Assembly (NCBI GenBank): GCA_022432975.1
Contig: CM039502.1
Location: 20,795,228-20,859,227 of the forward strand
Source: Begonia masoniana
Taxonomy: Eukaryota > Streptophyta > Magnoliopsida > Cucurbitales > Begoniaceae
Reading direction: 5' to 3'
DNA: 64,000 nucleotides
Position numbers and translations under genes: made by a program. Shown in pieces: positions 12,063 through 22,389 of the stretch. The first letter of the stretch is position 1. Each line of letters begins with the position of its first letter. Under the pieces are notes generated by a model. The model worked only from the letters and a program-made list of their open reading frames with translations. It was not told where the DNA came from and searched no databases.

Positions 12063-12440
12063 TGTAACGACCCCGTTCCCAGCAAGATATTGTCCGCTCC
12101 GGGGATTGAGCCGCAACCCAATATCCTCCCCTCACGGCTTTGTTTGGCGAGAGCACTTCCCGGAAGGTCACCCAACCTGGAATTACTCTCGCCGAAGCCC
12201 TCTTAACTTCGGAGTTCTTATGGGATCCGTCGTCAATTGAGCTCCAAAACGCGTCTTGCTATATTGGGAGGGTCTCTTTACATATGTTTCATTTCCACAT
12301 ACTTCCCCAAGCGATGTGGGATTGTGACGACCCCCTTTTTACGACCTGTCACCTTCCGGTTCGCCCGCGCGGACGTACCGCCATCCGGGTTCCGGTTCGT
12401 GCAGCCATCGTACCCATACGTGCATATTCGGGTCATCACA
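12063..12440 (-). mobile_element. Cassandra solo LTR carrying a 5S rRNA-like segment
   Basis: The 378-bp unit runs from TGTAACGACC to GGTCATCACA and is flanked by a perfect 5-bp duplication, CATTA (12058-12062 and 12441-12445). On the minus strand it contains a diverged 5S rRNA-like segment with the internal polymerase III promoter regions. This is the defining feature of Cassandra TRIM retrotransposons, and the 5S strand agrees with the element strand inferred from the second copy at 21386. With no internal domain or second LTR it is a solo LTR left by recombination. Confidence 0.9.
12148..12229 (-). other. 5S rRNA-like segment of the Cassandra LTR
   Basis: On the minus strand it begins CGGATCCCATAAGAACTCCG and continues through AAGTTAAGAGGGCTTCGGCG (box A region) to GGTTGGGTGACC and CGGGAAGT (box C region). 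These line up with the central and 3' parts of plant 5S rRNA. The 5' third of a true 5S gene is not present, so it is not a 5S rRNA gene. In Cassandra this region is known to act as a polymerase III promoter. Confidence 0.9.
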
Positions 12441-13028
12441 CATTAAATCTCATTATTAATTTATAACCCACGGCTTAATTTCACTGGAAGTGCCCGAATC
12501 TAGATTAATTAACCAATTAGGTTAACCAAAATTATTCACTTTTATCTTAAATTACTTAAAACAATTATTTTACTATTCTTTTATTTTCTCTCCAATTTTC
12601 CCTTTTTAAAATTCTCGGGCGTTACACTACGTCACAAGATATATATATTATTTTATTATTGTTTTATCACACGTTTTCGATGATTGCGCACGTTTGTTAG
12701 AATATCGACATAGAATAGTTTAAAAGATAAAATGAATAGGTTATTTGCATGTGTATGAAAAAGTAAAAGAAATGCGATAGCAAAAGCCTGAACGACAGTG
12801 AGATGGTGAGCTTGAGCATATGTTTTAACGTGATAGCAAAAACCTGAACGACAGTGAGATGGTGAGCTTGATCGTTAAAATTAAAAGTAAAAGATGACGA
12901 AGCCTGAACGACAATGAGATGGCTAAGTCTTAACAGGATTCGGTAAAAGTAAAAGTAAAAATAAAAGTTTTGCACGTATTTTTACTTACTGAGTTTTTCT
13001 CACCTCTTTGTTTTAAACTTGTGATGTA

Positions 13029-13109
13029 GGTGAGTTTTTGTCTGAGGAAGAAATTGCTGCAATTGAGAACCCTCCAGTGGCAAGCGAGCATACAGATGAA
13101 GAACATTGA
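13029..13109 (+). other. Acidic mini-ORF behind an acceptor-like site, gypsy-1 5' LTR
   Basis: After TTGTGATGTAG comes an open frame starting GEFLSEEEIAAIENPPVASE and ending a few residues later at TGA. The same segment recurs in the 3' LTR (19603-19683) and, with a longer tail, in gypsy-2. The donor CCAGGTAAGT (19169-19178 in the 3' LTR; lost from the 5' LTR with the replaced segment) would pair with it. No upstream in-frame ATG is adjacent. Confidence 0.4.
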
Positions 13110-13451
13110 TGATTTCGAGGGAATGATTTAAATTAAGTATGCTTAAATTTTAAAACGATATTAATGTGTTATTTCCGTTTAAGACTTGAATTATTACGTT
13201 GAACTTTATTATTATTTAAAGTTTCATAAATTGTGTTAATTATGCAATAGTTTTAATATTTTGATAAGTTTATTGTTTCAAGATTTTGATAAATTTATTA
13301 CAAAGCTTTTGCGAATTTAAAGTTTTCAATTAATATTTAAATTTTCAAATCTAAGATTTAGCGCTCGATTTCAAATTAAATTGGGGAAAATTCTAGGGTT
13401 TCAAAATTAGGGTTTCAAATTTGGGGATTTTAAAAATTGGGGCGTTACAAT

Positions 13452-13463
13452 TTGGTATCAAAG
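13452..13463 (+). other. gypsy-1 primer-binding site
   Basis: TTGGTATCAAAG follows the 5' LTR by two bases. It is complementary to the 3' end of initiator Met tRNA apart from A in place of G in the TCAGAG part, so it is slightly degraded. Confidence 0.85.
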
Positions 13464-13634
13464 AAACAAGGTTTATAAAACGATTATGTAAACTACTCTG
13501 TATGCTCACGTGCACTTGGAAGATTGTCAATCAGCAAGTAAGTCGGTATTAAAATTTTATATTTTGATAAAAATATGTTAGAAATATTTTGATAATATAG
13601 ATTTTCTTAAAATGAAATCATTGTGATGTAGAAT

Positions 13635-16600
13635 ATGGCTAATCATAGAGGAAATAGAAATGATCGGAATGCTATACTCGATCGGATGATGGACATGATG
13701 GAGATGCAAGCTAGGCAAAATGAACAACTATTGCAAGCAGCTAATGCGGCAGCTCAGGCAGCCACTGCAGCGGCTCAAGCAGTGAATATGCAGGCCCAAG
13801 TTCCTAATAGGCCTCGACATGCAGATATGGATTTCGACAGATTTCGACGTTTGGAACCTCCAAATTTCTACGGCAATTTAGCAGACATGGCAGCTGCGGA
13901 TGATTGGATCAGGACCATTGAGGAAATCTTTGAGCATGCCAAAATTGCTGATGAAGAGAAAGTTCTTTGTGCATCTTCTATGTTTCGGATGGAGGCACGT
14001 TATTGGTGGGATTCAGTAAAAGCAATGCATTCGGTTGCTGCCATGACCTGGGCAAAATTCAAGGAGTTATTCAATGAGAAGTACTTCACGGACTCTATGA
14101 TGGATGCCAAAGCTGAGAAATTTATGGCTCTCAAGCAGACCGGAGGCGTTATGGAATATCTGCACAAATTTGAGCAATTGTCTCGTTATGTCCCTCACAT
14201 TGCTGGTAACGAGACCATTAAGGTGGAGAGATTTATCCAAGGACTAAGAGCGGAGATACTCAAGGACATTCGACTGATTACCTCTAGGAACTCTTCATTC
14301 GCATTTGTGGTGGAGAAATCACTGGCCCCAGAGCAAGGAGAGAAGGATGTTATCAAGGCCCAGGAATTGCGAAGGAGATACAGTCATGCAACTCAAGCTA
14401 TACAGGGTAGAATTCCACCACAACAAACAACTGGATTTAAGCGACCTATAAACAGTGGACCTGCTGGAGGACCTTCTAAGTTTGCTGGAGGACCTTCCAA
14501 GTTTGTGAAGAAGGAACCTACGACAACAAATGCACCTATATGTCCCACATGCAAAAAGCCACATTTCGGAGAATGTCGTGTTCAAGCCAACACTTGTTTT
14601 AAATGCGGTCAACATGGACACTATATTAACAACTGCCCAAAGAATGCTCGGGAGCAACCCAAGATAACTGCTAGAGTATTTGCCATGACTAAAGATGAAG
14701 CTGAAGGAAATGCATCTGTGGTGACAGGTTCGATATTTATTTCTGGCATATCTTCTAGCACATTATTTGATTCTGGAGCTACGCATTCGTTTATATCCCT
14801 TGATCATGCTATGAAGTTTGATGCTAAAGTAGAGTCCTTAGAATATAATATGGGAGTAGCTACACCTTCTGGCAAGGTTATGATTGCCGATTATATTATT
14901 AGAAGGTGTGATGTGTGTATTGGGAAAAATCAACTGGAGGTTGATTTAATTATTCTGGCGATGCACGATACGACGTTATCCTTGGAATGGATTGGCTTAC
15001 AAATCACTATGCAACTATTGATTGTCGCAAGAAGATGATATTTTTCCAACTGCCTGGAAAAGAACTGTTTTCTTTCTATGGAGATTCTAAAGGTTCAAGA
15101 ATTCCAGTAATATCCGCTATGCGAGCTCGGAGCTTATTAAACTCTGGATGTATTGGATTTTTAGCCAGCGTTATATGTACTGAACCTAAAGAAGCAACGA
15201 CATTGGATATGGTGCCGATAGTTAATGAATTTTCTGACGTTTTTCCCGATGATCTGACAATGTTGCCACCTGCGAGAGATGTAGAGTTCAGTATTGAGCT
15301 GCTACCTGGAACGGCACCGATCTCTAAAGCTCCTTATAGAATGGCATCAAGTGAATTAAAGGAGTTAAAGACCCAACTTGACGATTTGCTGGAGAAAGGA
15401 TTTATCCAACCGAGTTTCTCACCCTGGGGAGCTCCGGTTTTATTTGTGAAGAAAAAGGATGGATCGATGAGAATGTGCATTGACTATCGAGAGCTCAACA
15501 AAGTCACTATCAAGAATAAGTATCTTCTGCCGAGAATCGATGACTTATTCGATCAGTTGAAGGGAGCAGCAGTTTTCTCGAAAGTTGATCTAAGGTCTGG
15601 ATATCATCAGCTGAGAATTAAGGAGGACGACGTGTTCAAGACGGCGTTTCGTACCAGATATGGCCACTTCGAATTCCGAGTCATGCCGTTCGGATTAAGT
15701 AATGCACCAGCCGCATTTATGGATTTGATGAATCGGACTTTCAAGACATTTTTAGACGATTTTGTTATAGTCTTTATTGACGACATCCTTATCTATTCAA
15801 AGAGCAAGGAGGAGCATGAAGAACATTTAAGGATTATTCTATCTATGTTGAGACACGAGAAGTTATATGCAAAGTTCTCCAAGTGTGAATTATGGATGGA
15901 GAATGTAACTTTTCTTGGCCACATTATTTCAAAGGAGGGCGTAGCAGTGGACCCAGCAAAGATTGAAGCTGTTAGTAAATGGCCTCAACCGAAGAATGCA
16001 TCTGAAATAAGGAGTTTTCTTGGTCTTGCGGGATACTATCGGAGATTCGTAGAAGGTTTTTCGACCTTAGCCAACCCGCTCACGAAGTTAACCAGGAAAG
16101 GTGTGAAGTATTTATGGACCGAAGAGTGCGAACAAAGTTTCCAGGAACTAAAGAAAAGATTGATCTCAGCACCTATACTTACTATACCATCTGGATCAGA
16201 AAAATTTGTGGTATATAGTGACGCTTCGAAATATGGTTGGGGATGTGTCCTTATGCAAGAAGGAAAAGTGGTAGCCTATGCTTCGAGACAGTTGAAGGAA
16301 CATGAGAAGAACTACCTAACTCACGATTTAGAGCTTGCAGCGGTAGTTCACGCTTTAAAAATATGGAGGCACTATCTTTATGGAGAACGGTGCGAGATTT
16401 ATACGGATCACAAGAGCCTAAAATACTTTCTAACCCAAAAGGATTTGAATATGAGACAGCGCAGATGGTTAGAATTGGTTAAGGATTATGACTGTGAAAT
16501 TATTTATCATCCCGGCAAGGCTAATGTCGTAGCTGATGCTTTGAGTAGAAGAACATCATCTCAACTTTCTTCATTGCGACTGATTCCAGAACAATTAACC

Positions 16601-18115
16601 GAGGAGATGCAGAAATCAGATATAGAAGTTGTGCCGTTTGGGCTACTAGAGAGATTGTCTGCTTTGACGCTTCAACCAAGTTTGCTGGAGCAAATAAAGG
16701 AGAAACAACGAGGAGATGCTTTTATTTGCAAGGTTAAAAGTGATTTGGAAGCGGGAAAAGTTTCTGAATTTTCTGTATCAGATGGTGGGATTATCCAGTT
16801 CAAAAGAAGATGGTGTATACCAGATGATTCTGAATTAAAGGAGGCTATATTGAAGGAAGCACACTCAACCTCTTACTCGGTACATCCTGGATCAACAAAA
16901 ATGTATCGAGATTTGAAGCAACACTATTGGTGCCGTGGGATGAAAGTGGATGTAGCCAAATTTGTGGAGAAGTGTCTCACTTGTCAACAAGTCAAAGCGG
17001 AACATCAACGACCTGCGGGTACATTGCAACCACTCATGGTGCCTCAATGGAAGTGGGTGCATATTACTATGGACTTTGTAGTGGGACTTCCTAAGACGTT
17101 TAAGGGTCACGACTCCATTTGGGTGATAGTGGATCGATTGACCAAATCAGCACATTTCCTTCCTGTAAAGACTACTTATACCATGGATCAGTATGCTCAG
17201 CTTTATGTTCAGGAGATTATCAGATTGCATGGTACGCCTGTTTCTATTGTGTCAGATCGGGATCATCGCTTCACCTCGAAATTTTGGAAGAGTATGCAGA
17301 AAGCTATGGGTACTCAGTTGAACTTCAGTACAGCTTTCCATCCTCAGACAGATGGTCAATCAGAAAGGACGATTCAAACTCTGGAGGACATGTTACGGGC
17401 GTGTGCTATCGACTTTCAAGGAAATTGGAGTAAGAATTTGCCATTGGTGGAGTTCGCCTACAACAACAGTTACCAAGCTTCGATTGGGATGGCACCTTAT
17501 GAAGCTCTATATGGTAGAAAATGCAGATCTCCAGTGCATTGGGATGAAGTGGGCGAAGGAGTACTTGTTGGGCCAAATATTTTGAGACAGACCGCCGAGA
17601 TCGTTACATTAATCCGGAAGAGAATTCTGACGGCTCAGAGTAGACAGAAGAGTTATGCAGATAAGAGAAGAAGAAAGTTAGAGTTTGCTGTGGGAGATCA
17701 AGTTTTCCTGAAAATCTCACCAATGAAAGGTGTAATGCGCTTTAGGAAGAAAGAAAAGTTGAGCCCAAGATTCACAGGCCCATTTGAAATCACAAGAAGA
17801 ATAGGAGAAGTTGCCTACCAGTTGGACTTACCGAATTCGTTCAAGCATGTGCACAATGTCTTTCATATCTCAATGATGAAGAAGTATGTTCAAGACCCCT
17901 CACATGTCTTGCCATCGAGATCTCTTGACTTCGCAATCAACCCTGATTTATCATATGAGGAAAGACCAATTCAGATTTTAGAGGCAGAAGAAAGAGGATT
18001 AAGGAATAAAAAGGTCTCGCTTGTCAGAGTGCTTTGGAGGAACCGAAATATTGAAGAAGCAACTTGGGAAAGAGAAGATGACATGAGAAAGATCTACCCT
18101 GAGTTATTTATGTAA
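13635..18115 (+). pseudogene. gypsy-1 gag-pol (chromovirus polyprotein) with a one-base deletion
   Basis: The ATG at 13635 opens gag: an alanine-rich N-terminus, the capsid-like retrotransposon gag domain (to about 14250), and two zinc knuckles, [12 protein letters not shown] and CFKCGQHGHYINNC (14540-14635). Protease follows with [10 protein letters not shown] (about 14765). Relative to gypsy-2, one T is missing near 14969, shifting the frame between protease and reverse transcriptase; the second frame runs 14987-18115. It holds reverse transcriptase with FIDDILIYS (about 15775), RNase H with YSDAS and YTDHKS, integrase with an HHCC finger (LTCQQ) and a DDE core ([15 protein letters not shown]), and a C-terminal chromodomain-like tail ([19 protein letters not shown]). 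The tail and integrase style place it in the Tekay/Del clade. An integrase change, DRDH where gypsy-2 has DRDP, may also matter. Confidence 0.93.
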
Positions 18116-18147
18116 TTGTTTTAAATTTCGAGGACGAAATTTCTTTT

Positions 18148-18160
18148 AAGGAGGGTAGAT
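18148..18160 (+). other. gypsy-1 polypurine tract
   Basis: AAGGAGGGTAGAT lies directly upstream of the 3' LTR, after the shared motif TTCGAGGACGAAATTTC. It primes plus-strand synthesis in LTR elements. The equivalent tract in gypsy-2 is at 32259-32271. Confidence 0.85.
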
Positions 18161-20023
18161 TGTAACAATCAAAATTTATTCACCGACACTATTCTACCAA
18201 CAATTTCACACATTTAATTGGGATAGAAGGAACAACCAACAAAAAAAAAATTAATACTACCTAATTCATCTACCAACATTTAAGGAAATGTTGGGATAAT
18301 TTGTCTTTAAATCGGATGATCGGTGAGGAAGAAAAACCTCACCAACCAACCCTTTCATTTTGAAATCAGAGAGAGCAAAGAAACTTACCTCGTCGGAAAA
18401 CCCAATCCTATCTCCGACCCCCGCGAACAAAATCGACCTCCGACCGTCGCGAGCAGCTTCAGCCGAGCATCCTCCGGCGAAAATCCTCTCTGCCGAGCTC
18501 CATCTCGCAGCGGAAAAACTCCCCTCTCGGCCGAGCGTATCTTCGGCGAAACCCTCCTCGACCGAACCCCTTTCTCCGGCCACGCTCGGCGTTCGGCGCT
18601 CCCTCGGCCACGCCCCTCTCCCTTTCTCGCTGCTCTCTGCCCTCGCGAAGAAGAAGAAGCAGAAGAAGGATTGGTTCAGTTTTATTTTAAAACTGAACTG
18701 ATTCACTTGATTCAAACCAAACCGACCCAACAGTAAAACAAACCGACCCGAACCGCACTGTTCACCGAACCAACCCGGACTGACACTATTCATACGACCC
18801 AAACCCGACCGGTACTATTCACCTGACCCGAACCGAACCGGACCCGACCCGATTTTCGACCCGATTCTAACCGAACCGATTGAAAATTTAACCGGTAAGA
18901 ATTTATGCCCAAATTCTTTTAAAGTTGGATTAAAATTAAGTGAGATTTTAATATTGATATTCGAATTAGGCAGAAAATATTTTGGAACCGTTCGATTCGA
19001 TCCAACCGATCCAATCCGACCTAAGATTTTAACGTAAGGAAATTCTGCTTAATTTACTTCGAAATTGGATTTATTAAATAGGATTTTAAAATCAAATATT
19101 TTAATTGAGCAGGTTATTGTTCTGGAATTTTTGGGAAAATCTCGATACACGCTAATTGCTCAGAATCCAGGTAAGTGAAATACAAGTTTTGGCTACGGCC
19201 CTACGTCACAAGATATATATATTATTTTATTATTGTTTTATCACACGTTTTCGATGATTGCGTACGTTTGTTAGAATATCGACATAGAATAGTTTAAAAG
19301 ATAAAATGAATAGGTTATTTGCATGTGTATGAAAAAGTAAAAGAAATGCGATAGCAAAAGCCTGAACAACAGTGAGATGGTGAGCTTGAGCATATGTTTT
19401 AACGTGATAGCAAAAGCCTGAATGACAGTGAGATGGTGAACTTGATCGTTAAAATTAAAAGTAAAAGATGACGAAGCCTGAACGACAATGAGATGGCTAA
19501 GTCTGAACAGGATTCAGTAAAAGTAAAAGTAAAAATAAAAGTTTTGCACGTATTTTTACTTACTGAGTTTTTCTCACCTCTTTGTTTTAAACTTGTGATG
19601 TAGGTGAGTTTTTGTCTGAGGAAGAAATTGCTGCAATTGAGAACCCTCCAGTGGCAAGCGAGCATACAGATGAAGAACATTGATGATTTCGAGGGAATGA
19701 TTTAAATTAAGTATGCTTAAATTTTAAAACGATATTAATGTGTTATTTCCGTTTAAGACTTGAATTATTACGTTGAACTTTATTATTATTTAAAGTTTCA
19801 TAAATTGTGTTAATTATGCAATAGTTTTAATATTTTGATAAGTTTATTGTTTCAAGATTTTGATAAATTTATTACAAAGCTTCCGCGAATTTAAAGTTTT
19901 CAATTAATATTTAAATTTTCAAATCTAAGATTTAGCGCTCGATTTCAAATTAAATTGGGGAAAATTCTAGGGTTTCAAAATTAGGGTTTCAAATTTGGGG
20001 ATTTTAAAAATTGAGGCATTACA
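18161..20023 (+). repeat. gypsy-1 3' LTR
   Basis: This 1863-bp LTR represents the uninterrupted state of the gypsy-1 LTR. It has a GA/CT-rich leader region (18360-18720), runs of ACCCGACC-type sequence, a strong splice-donor-like CAGGTAAGT near 19170, tandem 50-60 bp units at 19345-19505, and an end at GGCATTACA. The last 820 bp closely match the gypsy-2 LTR while the first 700 bp do not. Confidence 0.92.
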
Positions 20024-20290
20024 ATTGATGTTGTTGCTACAGTTATTCTCAGAAACATTAAGCTCAGTTTGTTTGATTTTTCTCAAACATTATATGAAGA
20101 TCTCTGATCAGCGCTACTAGTTGCAGTAATAATAGCTGGTTTCTCAGTTAAAAGTATCAAATCAAGATCCAGAACACCAAGGTGAAACTGAACTTGTTCG
20201 TACCATTCAGAGAAATTTAGATCAGAAAACTTGACAACAGACGTGGCTTGCGAATAAAGAGCAACATGAATAGATATTACAAATATAAAA
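20024..20290 (-). pseudogene. copia-1 gag, N-terminal part
   Basis: The minus-strand translation reads VVKFSDLNFSEWYEQVQFHL, then DLDLILLTEKPAIITATSSA, matching the N-terminus of gag in this kind of plant copia element. A stop interrupts it near 20090. The frame continues at 10781 on the other side of gypsy-1. The 20291-20916 stretch between gag and the primer-binding site is AT-rich leader with no ORF I can recognise. Confidence 0.75.
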
Positions 20291-20916
20291 CATGCTCATA
20301 CTTTAAAATGCTTTGAGTCATAAGGCCATCAAACACTCGTAAATATATATTGAAGTTCTCTCTTAGGTGACACAACAATATATAATCATAAACATAATTG
20401 ATGCTCAATTTAATTTCATATCATTGACAATCAACATCCTTGAAAAGGACATGTTTATTATCTTTGGATATATTAAACACGCCTAACCAAAGCATATCAA
20501 CGACCACAATCATATTCACAATTATAAAATAATCAATCCACCTTTGGGCGATTCAATATATTTTATAATCATGAAGATTAATATACTCATGTCAATGTCA
20601 TAATTGTCATTTCATTAGCGAGCATCACGTACAACACGAGTAATTGACTTTAGTTAATTTGATATATGAGAAAACCTTAATAATTTGGCCACTTTGGTGA
20701 CTAACAGATTATACATAATTCAGATAGTAAATTAAATAAACATCCATCAAATAATATCAACCATCAAGAAGTATGTCATTAGTTTCAACATGAACAATAA
20801 TCATGAGATGAACACGTGAACAATAATTGATTAACAGTTCTAACATAATTTCTTATGTCGACAAACTCAATCAGTGGATAAACATGCGTTGGAAAATCAA
20901 GCATTCTAAAACTCAT

Positions 20917-20928
20917 GCTCTGATACCA
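20917..20928 (-). other. copia-1 primer-binding site
   Basis: On the minus strand TGGTATCAGAGC lies two bases after the end of the LTR. It is an exact match to the classical plant primer-binding site for initiator Met tRNA. Confidence 0.92.
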
Positions 20929-20930
20929 CA

Positions 20931-21385
20931 TGTTAGTCGTTTTTCTTTATTGTTTCTCGTGTTCATTAAGGAGAAACTGTAGGATCATGAACAATTTGAT
21001 TTTCACCACTTTAATTGACAGGGAAATAGACTTACCTTTCTCCATGATAACAGAAATTGATTTCTCTCCCTTAATCCTTAGTTTCTTGAGTGATGGTTTT
21101 GATGGAGAACACCACTGTAAACATTCAGTTAGGCAGAGAGAGGACCAGTTTCGTTCTTCATACTATACATAAAGATTAATTTCCATCAAATTAATCACTT
21201 TATCAATCAAACAAAATACCTTAACCAATAGGATTTGCATACATATGGCCACATCGCGTGATTTCTTCGGTGGACGTTTGAGTATCAAAATTTTGGATTC
21301 TTTAGAGTGATTGCCATTCGCAGAGTTAGTGCTGATTGATTGCCCAAGAGAGCCGATCAATCGGCATTGCCTCTATTATAAAACA
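20931..21385 (-). repeat. copia-1 5' LTR
   Basis: The 455-bp LTR has terminal TGTT and AACA on either strand and is placed by the adjacent primer-binding site. Near its outer end it contains GCCGATCAATCGGC, a motif of the palindrome class seen in LTR-A. Its outer edge touches the Cassandra element at 21386 with no spacer, so its target duplication cannot be checked. Confidence 0.78.
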
Positions 21386-21861
21386 TGTAACGACTCCTTA
21401 TCCCAGTAAGATATTGTCCGCTCTGGGGATTGAGCCGTAACCCAATATCCTCCCCTCACGGCTTTGTTTGGCGAGGACTTCCTAGTCGGTCACCCAACCT
21501 GGTACTACTCTCGCCGAAGCACTTTTAACTTCGAAGTTCTTATGGGATCCGTTGCTAATTGTGCTCCAAAACGTGTCTTACTATCTTGGGAGGGTCTCTT
21601 TACATATGTTTCATTTCCATATACTTCTCCAAGCGATGTGGGATTGTGACGATCCCCTTTTTACGACCCGTCAACTTCCGGTTTGCCCGCGCAGACGTAC
21701 CGCCATCCGGGTTCAGGTTCGTGCAGCCATCGTACGCATACTTACACATCCAGGTCATCACAATCACCCCCTTGGGGGCCCAACGTCCTTATTGGTCACA
21801 TTTTTGGTTGGGTACAGGCTCTGATACCATTTGTAATGACCTCTTATCCCAGTAAGAATTG
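21386..21861 (-). mobile_element. Cassandra TRIM, one full LTR, short internal domain, truncated second LTR
   Basis: In plus-strand order there is a full LTR (21386-21762), a 68-bp internal domain (21763-21830) and the first 30 or so bases of a second LTR (from 21831), after which similarity stops. On the element strand the truncated copy is the 5' LTR. It is followed by the primer-binding site TGGTATCAGAGCC (21814-21826), a short spacer, the purine tract CCAAGGGGGTGAT, and the intact 3' LTR. There is no coding capacity, as expected of a TRIM element moved by proteins of other retrotransposons. Confidence 0.9.
21472..21551 (-). other. 5S rRNA-like segment of the second Cassandra
   Basis: On the minus strand GGATCCCATAAGAACTTCG, AAGTTAAAAGTGCTTCGGCG, AGTAGTACCAGG and GGGTGACC align with plant 5S rRNA. 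The segment is closer to 5S than the copy at 12148 around AGTAGTACCAGG but more diverged in box C (GACCGACTAGGAAG). Confidence 0.88.
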
Positions 21862-22289
21862 TCTTTTTTTATTATTTTGCTTTAGTCCAATAAAGGAAAA
21901 GGAGACGCTCTATCATAGATATCCACGAAGAGTTTAGAAGAATGCAATAGCTAGTATGGGACATGGTGTTAACTATTTGAGATAGGATGACAACTTGGAA
22001 GAATATCAGAGAAGTTGTTCGCACAAAAGCATTCCAAGAGTTTTCCCAAAGATCTGCCTCTAACGGATTACCTCCATTCGCGAGGTATTGGCAAAATACT
22101 CTACGAAAATAAGAGTTATTCCATTTGCACATTATAACCAAAGAAATGGACGTTTGCGCTCGGGCGTAACAACATAGCCGCTGCACATAAGTCAAGTGGC
22201 GGCGCAAGACTTGATTCACTTTTCAAAATTTACAGATTTTGCACGTTGGAAAATATCGCTTCAGAGATTGTGGGAAACCCTACTCACGA
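21862..22289. other. Unassigned sequence before the assembly gap
   Basis: A 115-codon open frame on the minus strand (22219-21872) has no motif I recognise. It may be a fragment of a truncated repeat, because the Cassandra copy next to it ends abruptly at its edge. No LTR end or inverted repeat is visible. Confidence 0.3.
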
Positions 22290-22389
22290 NNNNNNNNNNN
22301 NNNNNNNNNNNNNNNNNNNNNNNNNNNNNNNNNNNNNNNNNNNNNNNNNNNNNNNNNNNNNNNNNNNNNNNNNNNNNNNNNNNNNNNNN
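22290..22389. other. Assembly gap of 100 N
   Basis: Exactly 100 consecutive N. The round length suggests a scaffold gap of unknown true size, so continuity between the two sides is not certain. Confidence 0.99.

Larger units (their letters stand above)
11486..12626 (-). mobile_element. Antisense LTR fragment inside the gypsy-1 5' LTR
   Basis: On the minus strand it begins exactly TGTAACGCCCGAG at 12626, a typical gypsy LTR start, continues through AT-rich and then C/T-rich leader-like sequence, and is cut off at 11486. The short frames at 11666-12009 are GC-rich leader sequence, not a recognisable gene. It is interrupted by a Cassandra solo LTR at 12063-12440. The missing right part and the loss of 331 bp of host LTR suggest insertion followed by deletion. 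Confidence 0.6.
10782..13449 (+). repeat. gypsy-1 5' LTR, enlarged by a foreign segment
   Basis: At 2668 bp it is about 800 bp longer than the 3' partner. It matches the 3' LTR from 10782 to 11485 and from 12627 to 13449. In between, 331 bp of the original LTR (equivalent to 18870-19200) is replaced by 1141 bp of antisense LTR sequence that itself holds a Cassandra LTR. Near-identical 50-60 bp units with the core AGCCTGAACGACAGTGAGAT repeat at about 12780-12930. The end, GGGGCGTTACA, is followed at once by the primer-binding site. Confidence 0.9.
10782..20023 (+). mobile_element. gypsy-1, Tekay/Del-like chromovirus
   Basis: This is a complete-length Ty3-gypsy element: 5' LTR 10782-13449, primer-binding site, gag-pol 13635-18115, polypurine tract just before 18161, and 3' LTR 18161-20023. 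Both LTRs start TGTAACAATCAAAATTT and end in TTACA. The flanks are CTTGA (10777-10781) and ATTGA (20024-20028), a 5-bp target duplication with one mismatch. It is inserted in the gag of copia-1, whose frame continues on both sides. The LTRs differ at roughly 2 percent of positions over the first 650 bp by eye, so it is clearly older than gypsy-2. A one-base deletion in pol makes it defective. Confidence 0.93.
6028..21385 (-). mobile_element. copia-1, minus-strand Ty1-copia element broken by nested insertions
   Basis: Reading from high to low coordinates there is a 5' LTR (20931-21385), a primer-binding site (20917-20928), a long leader, gag (20290-20024, then 10781-10715, then 8055 onward), a zinc knuckle, protease and integrase down to 6028. 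Gypsy-1 (10782-20023) and hAT-2 (8064-10706) both lie inside gag. The gag frame continues across both once insertions and their target duplications are discounted, which ties the three pieces together. Reverse transcriptase, RNase H and the 3' LTR are not present; they would lie beyond hAT-1, outside the window or deleted. Stops and frameshifts show it is dead. Confidence 0.85.

Noticed and set aside
12148..12229. A genuine 5S rRNA gene
   Set aside because: Only the central and 3' parts match and it lies in a transposon LTR with a target duplication; it is Cassandra.
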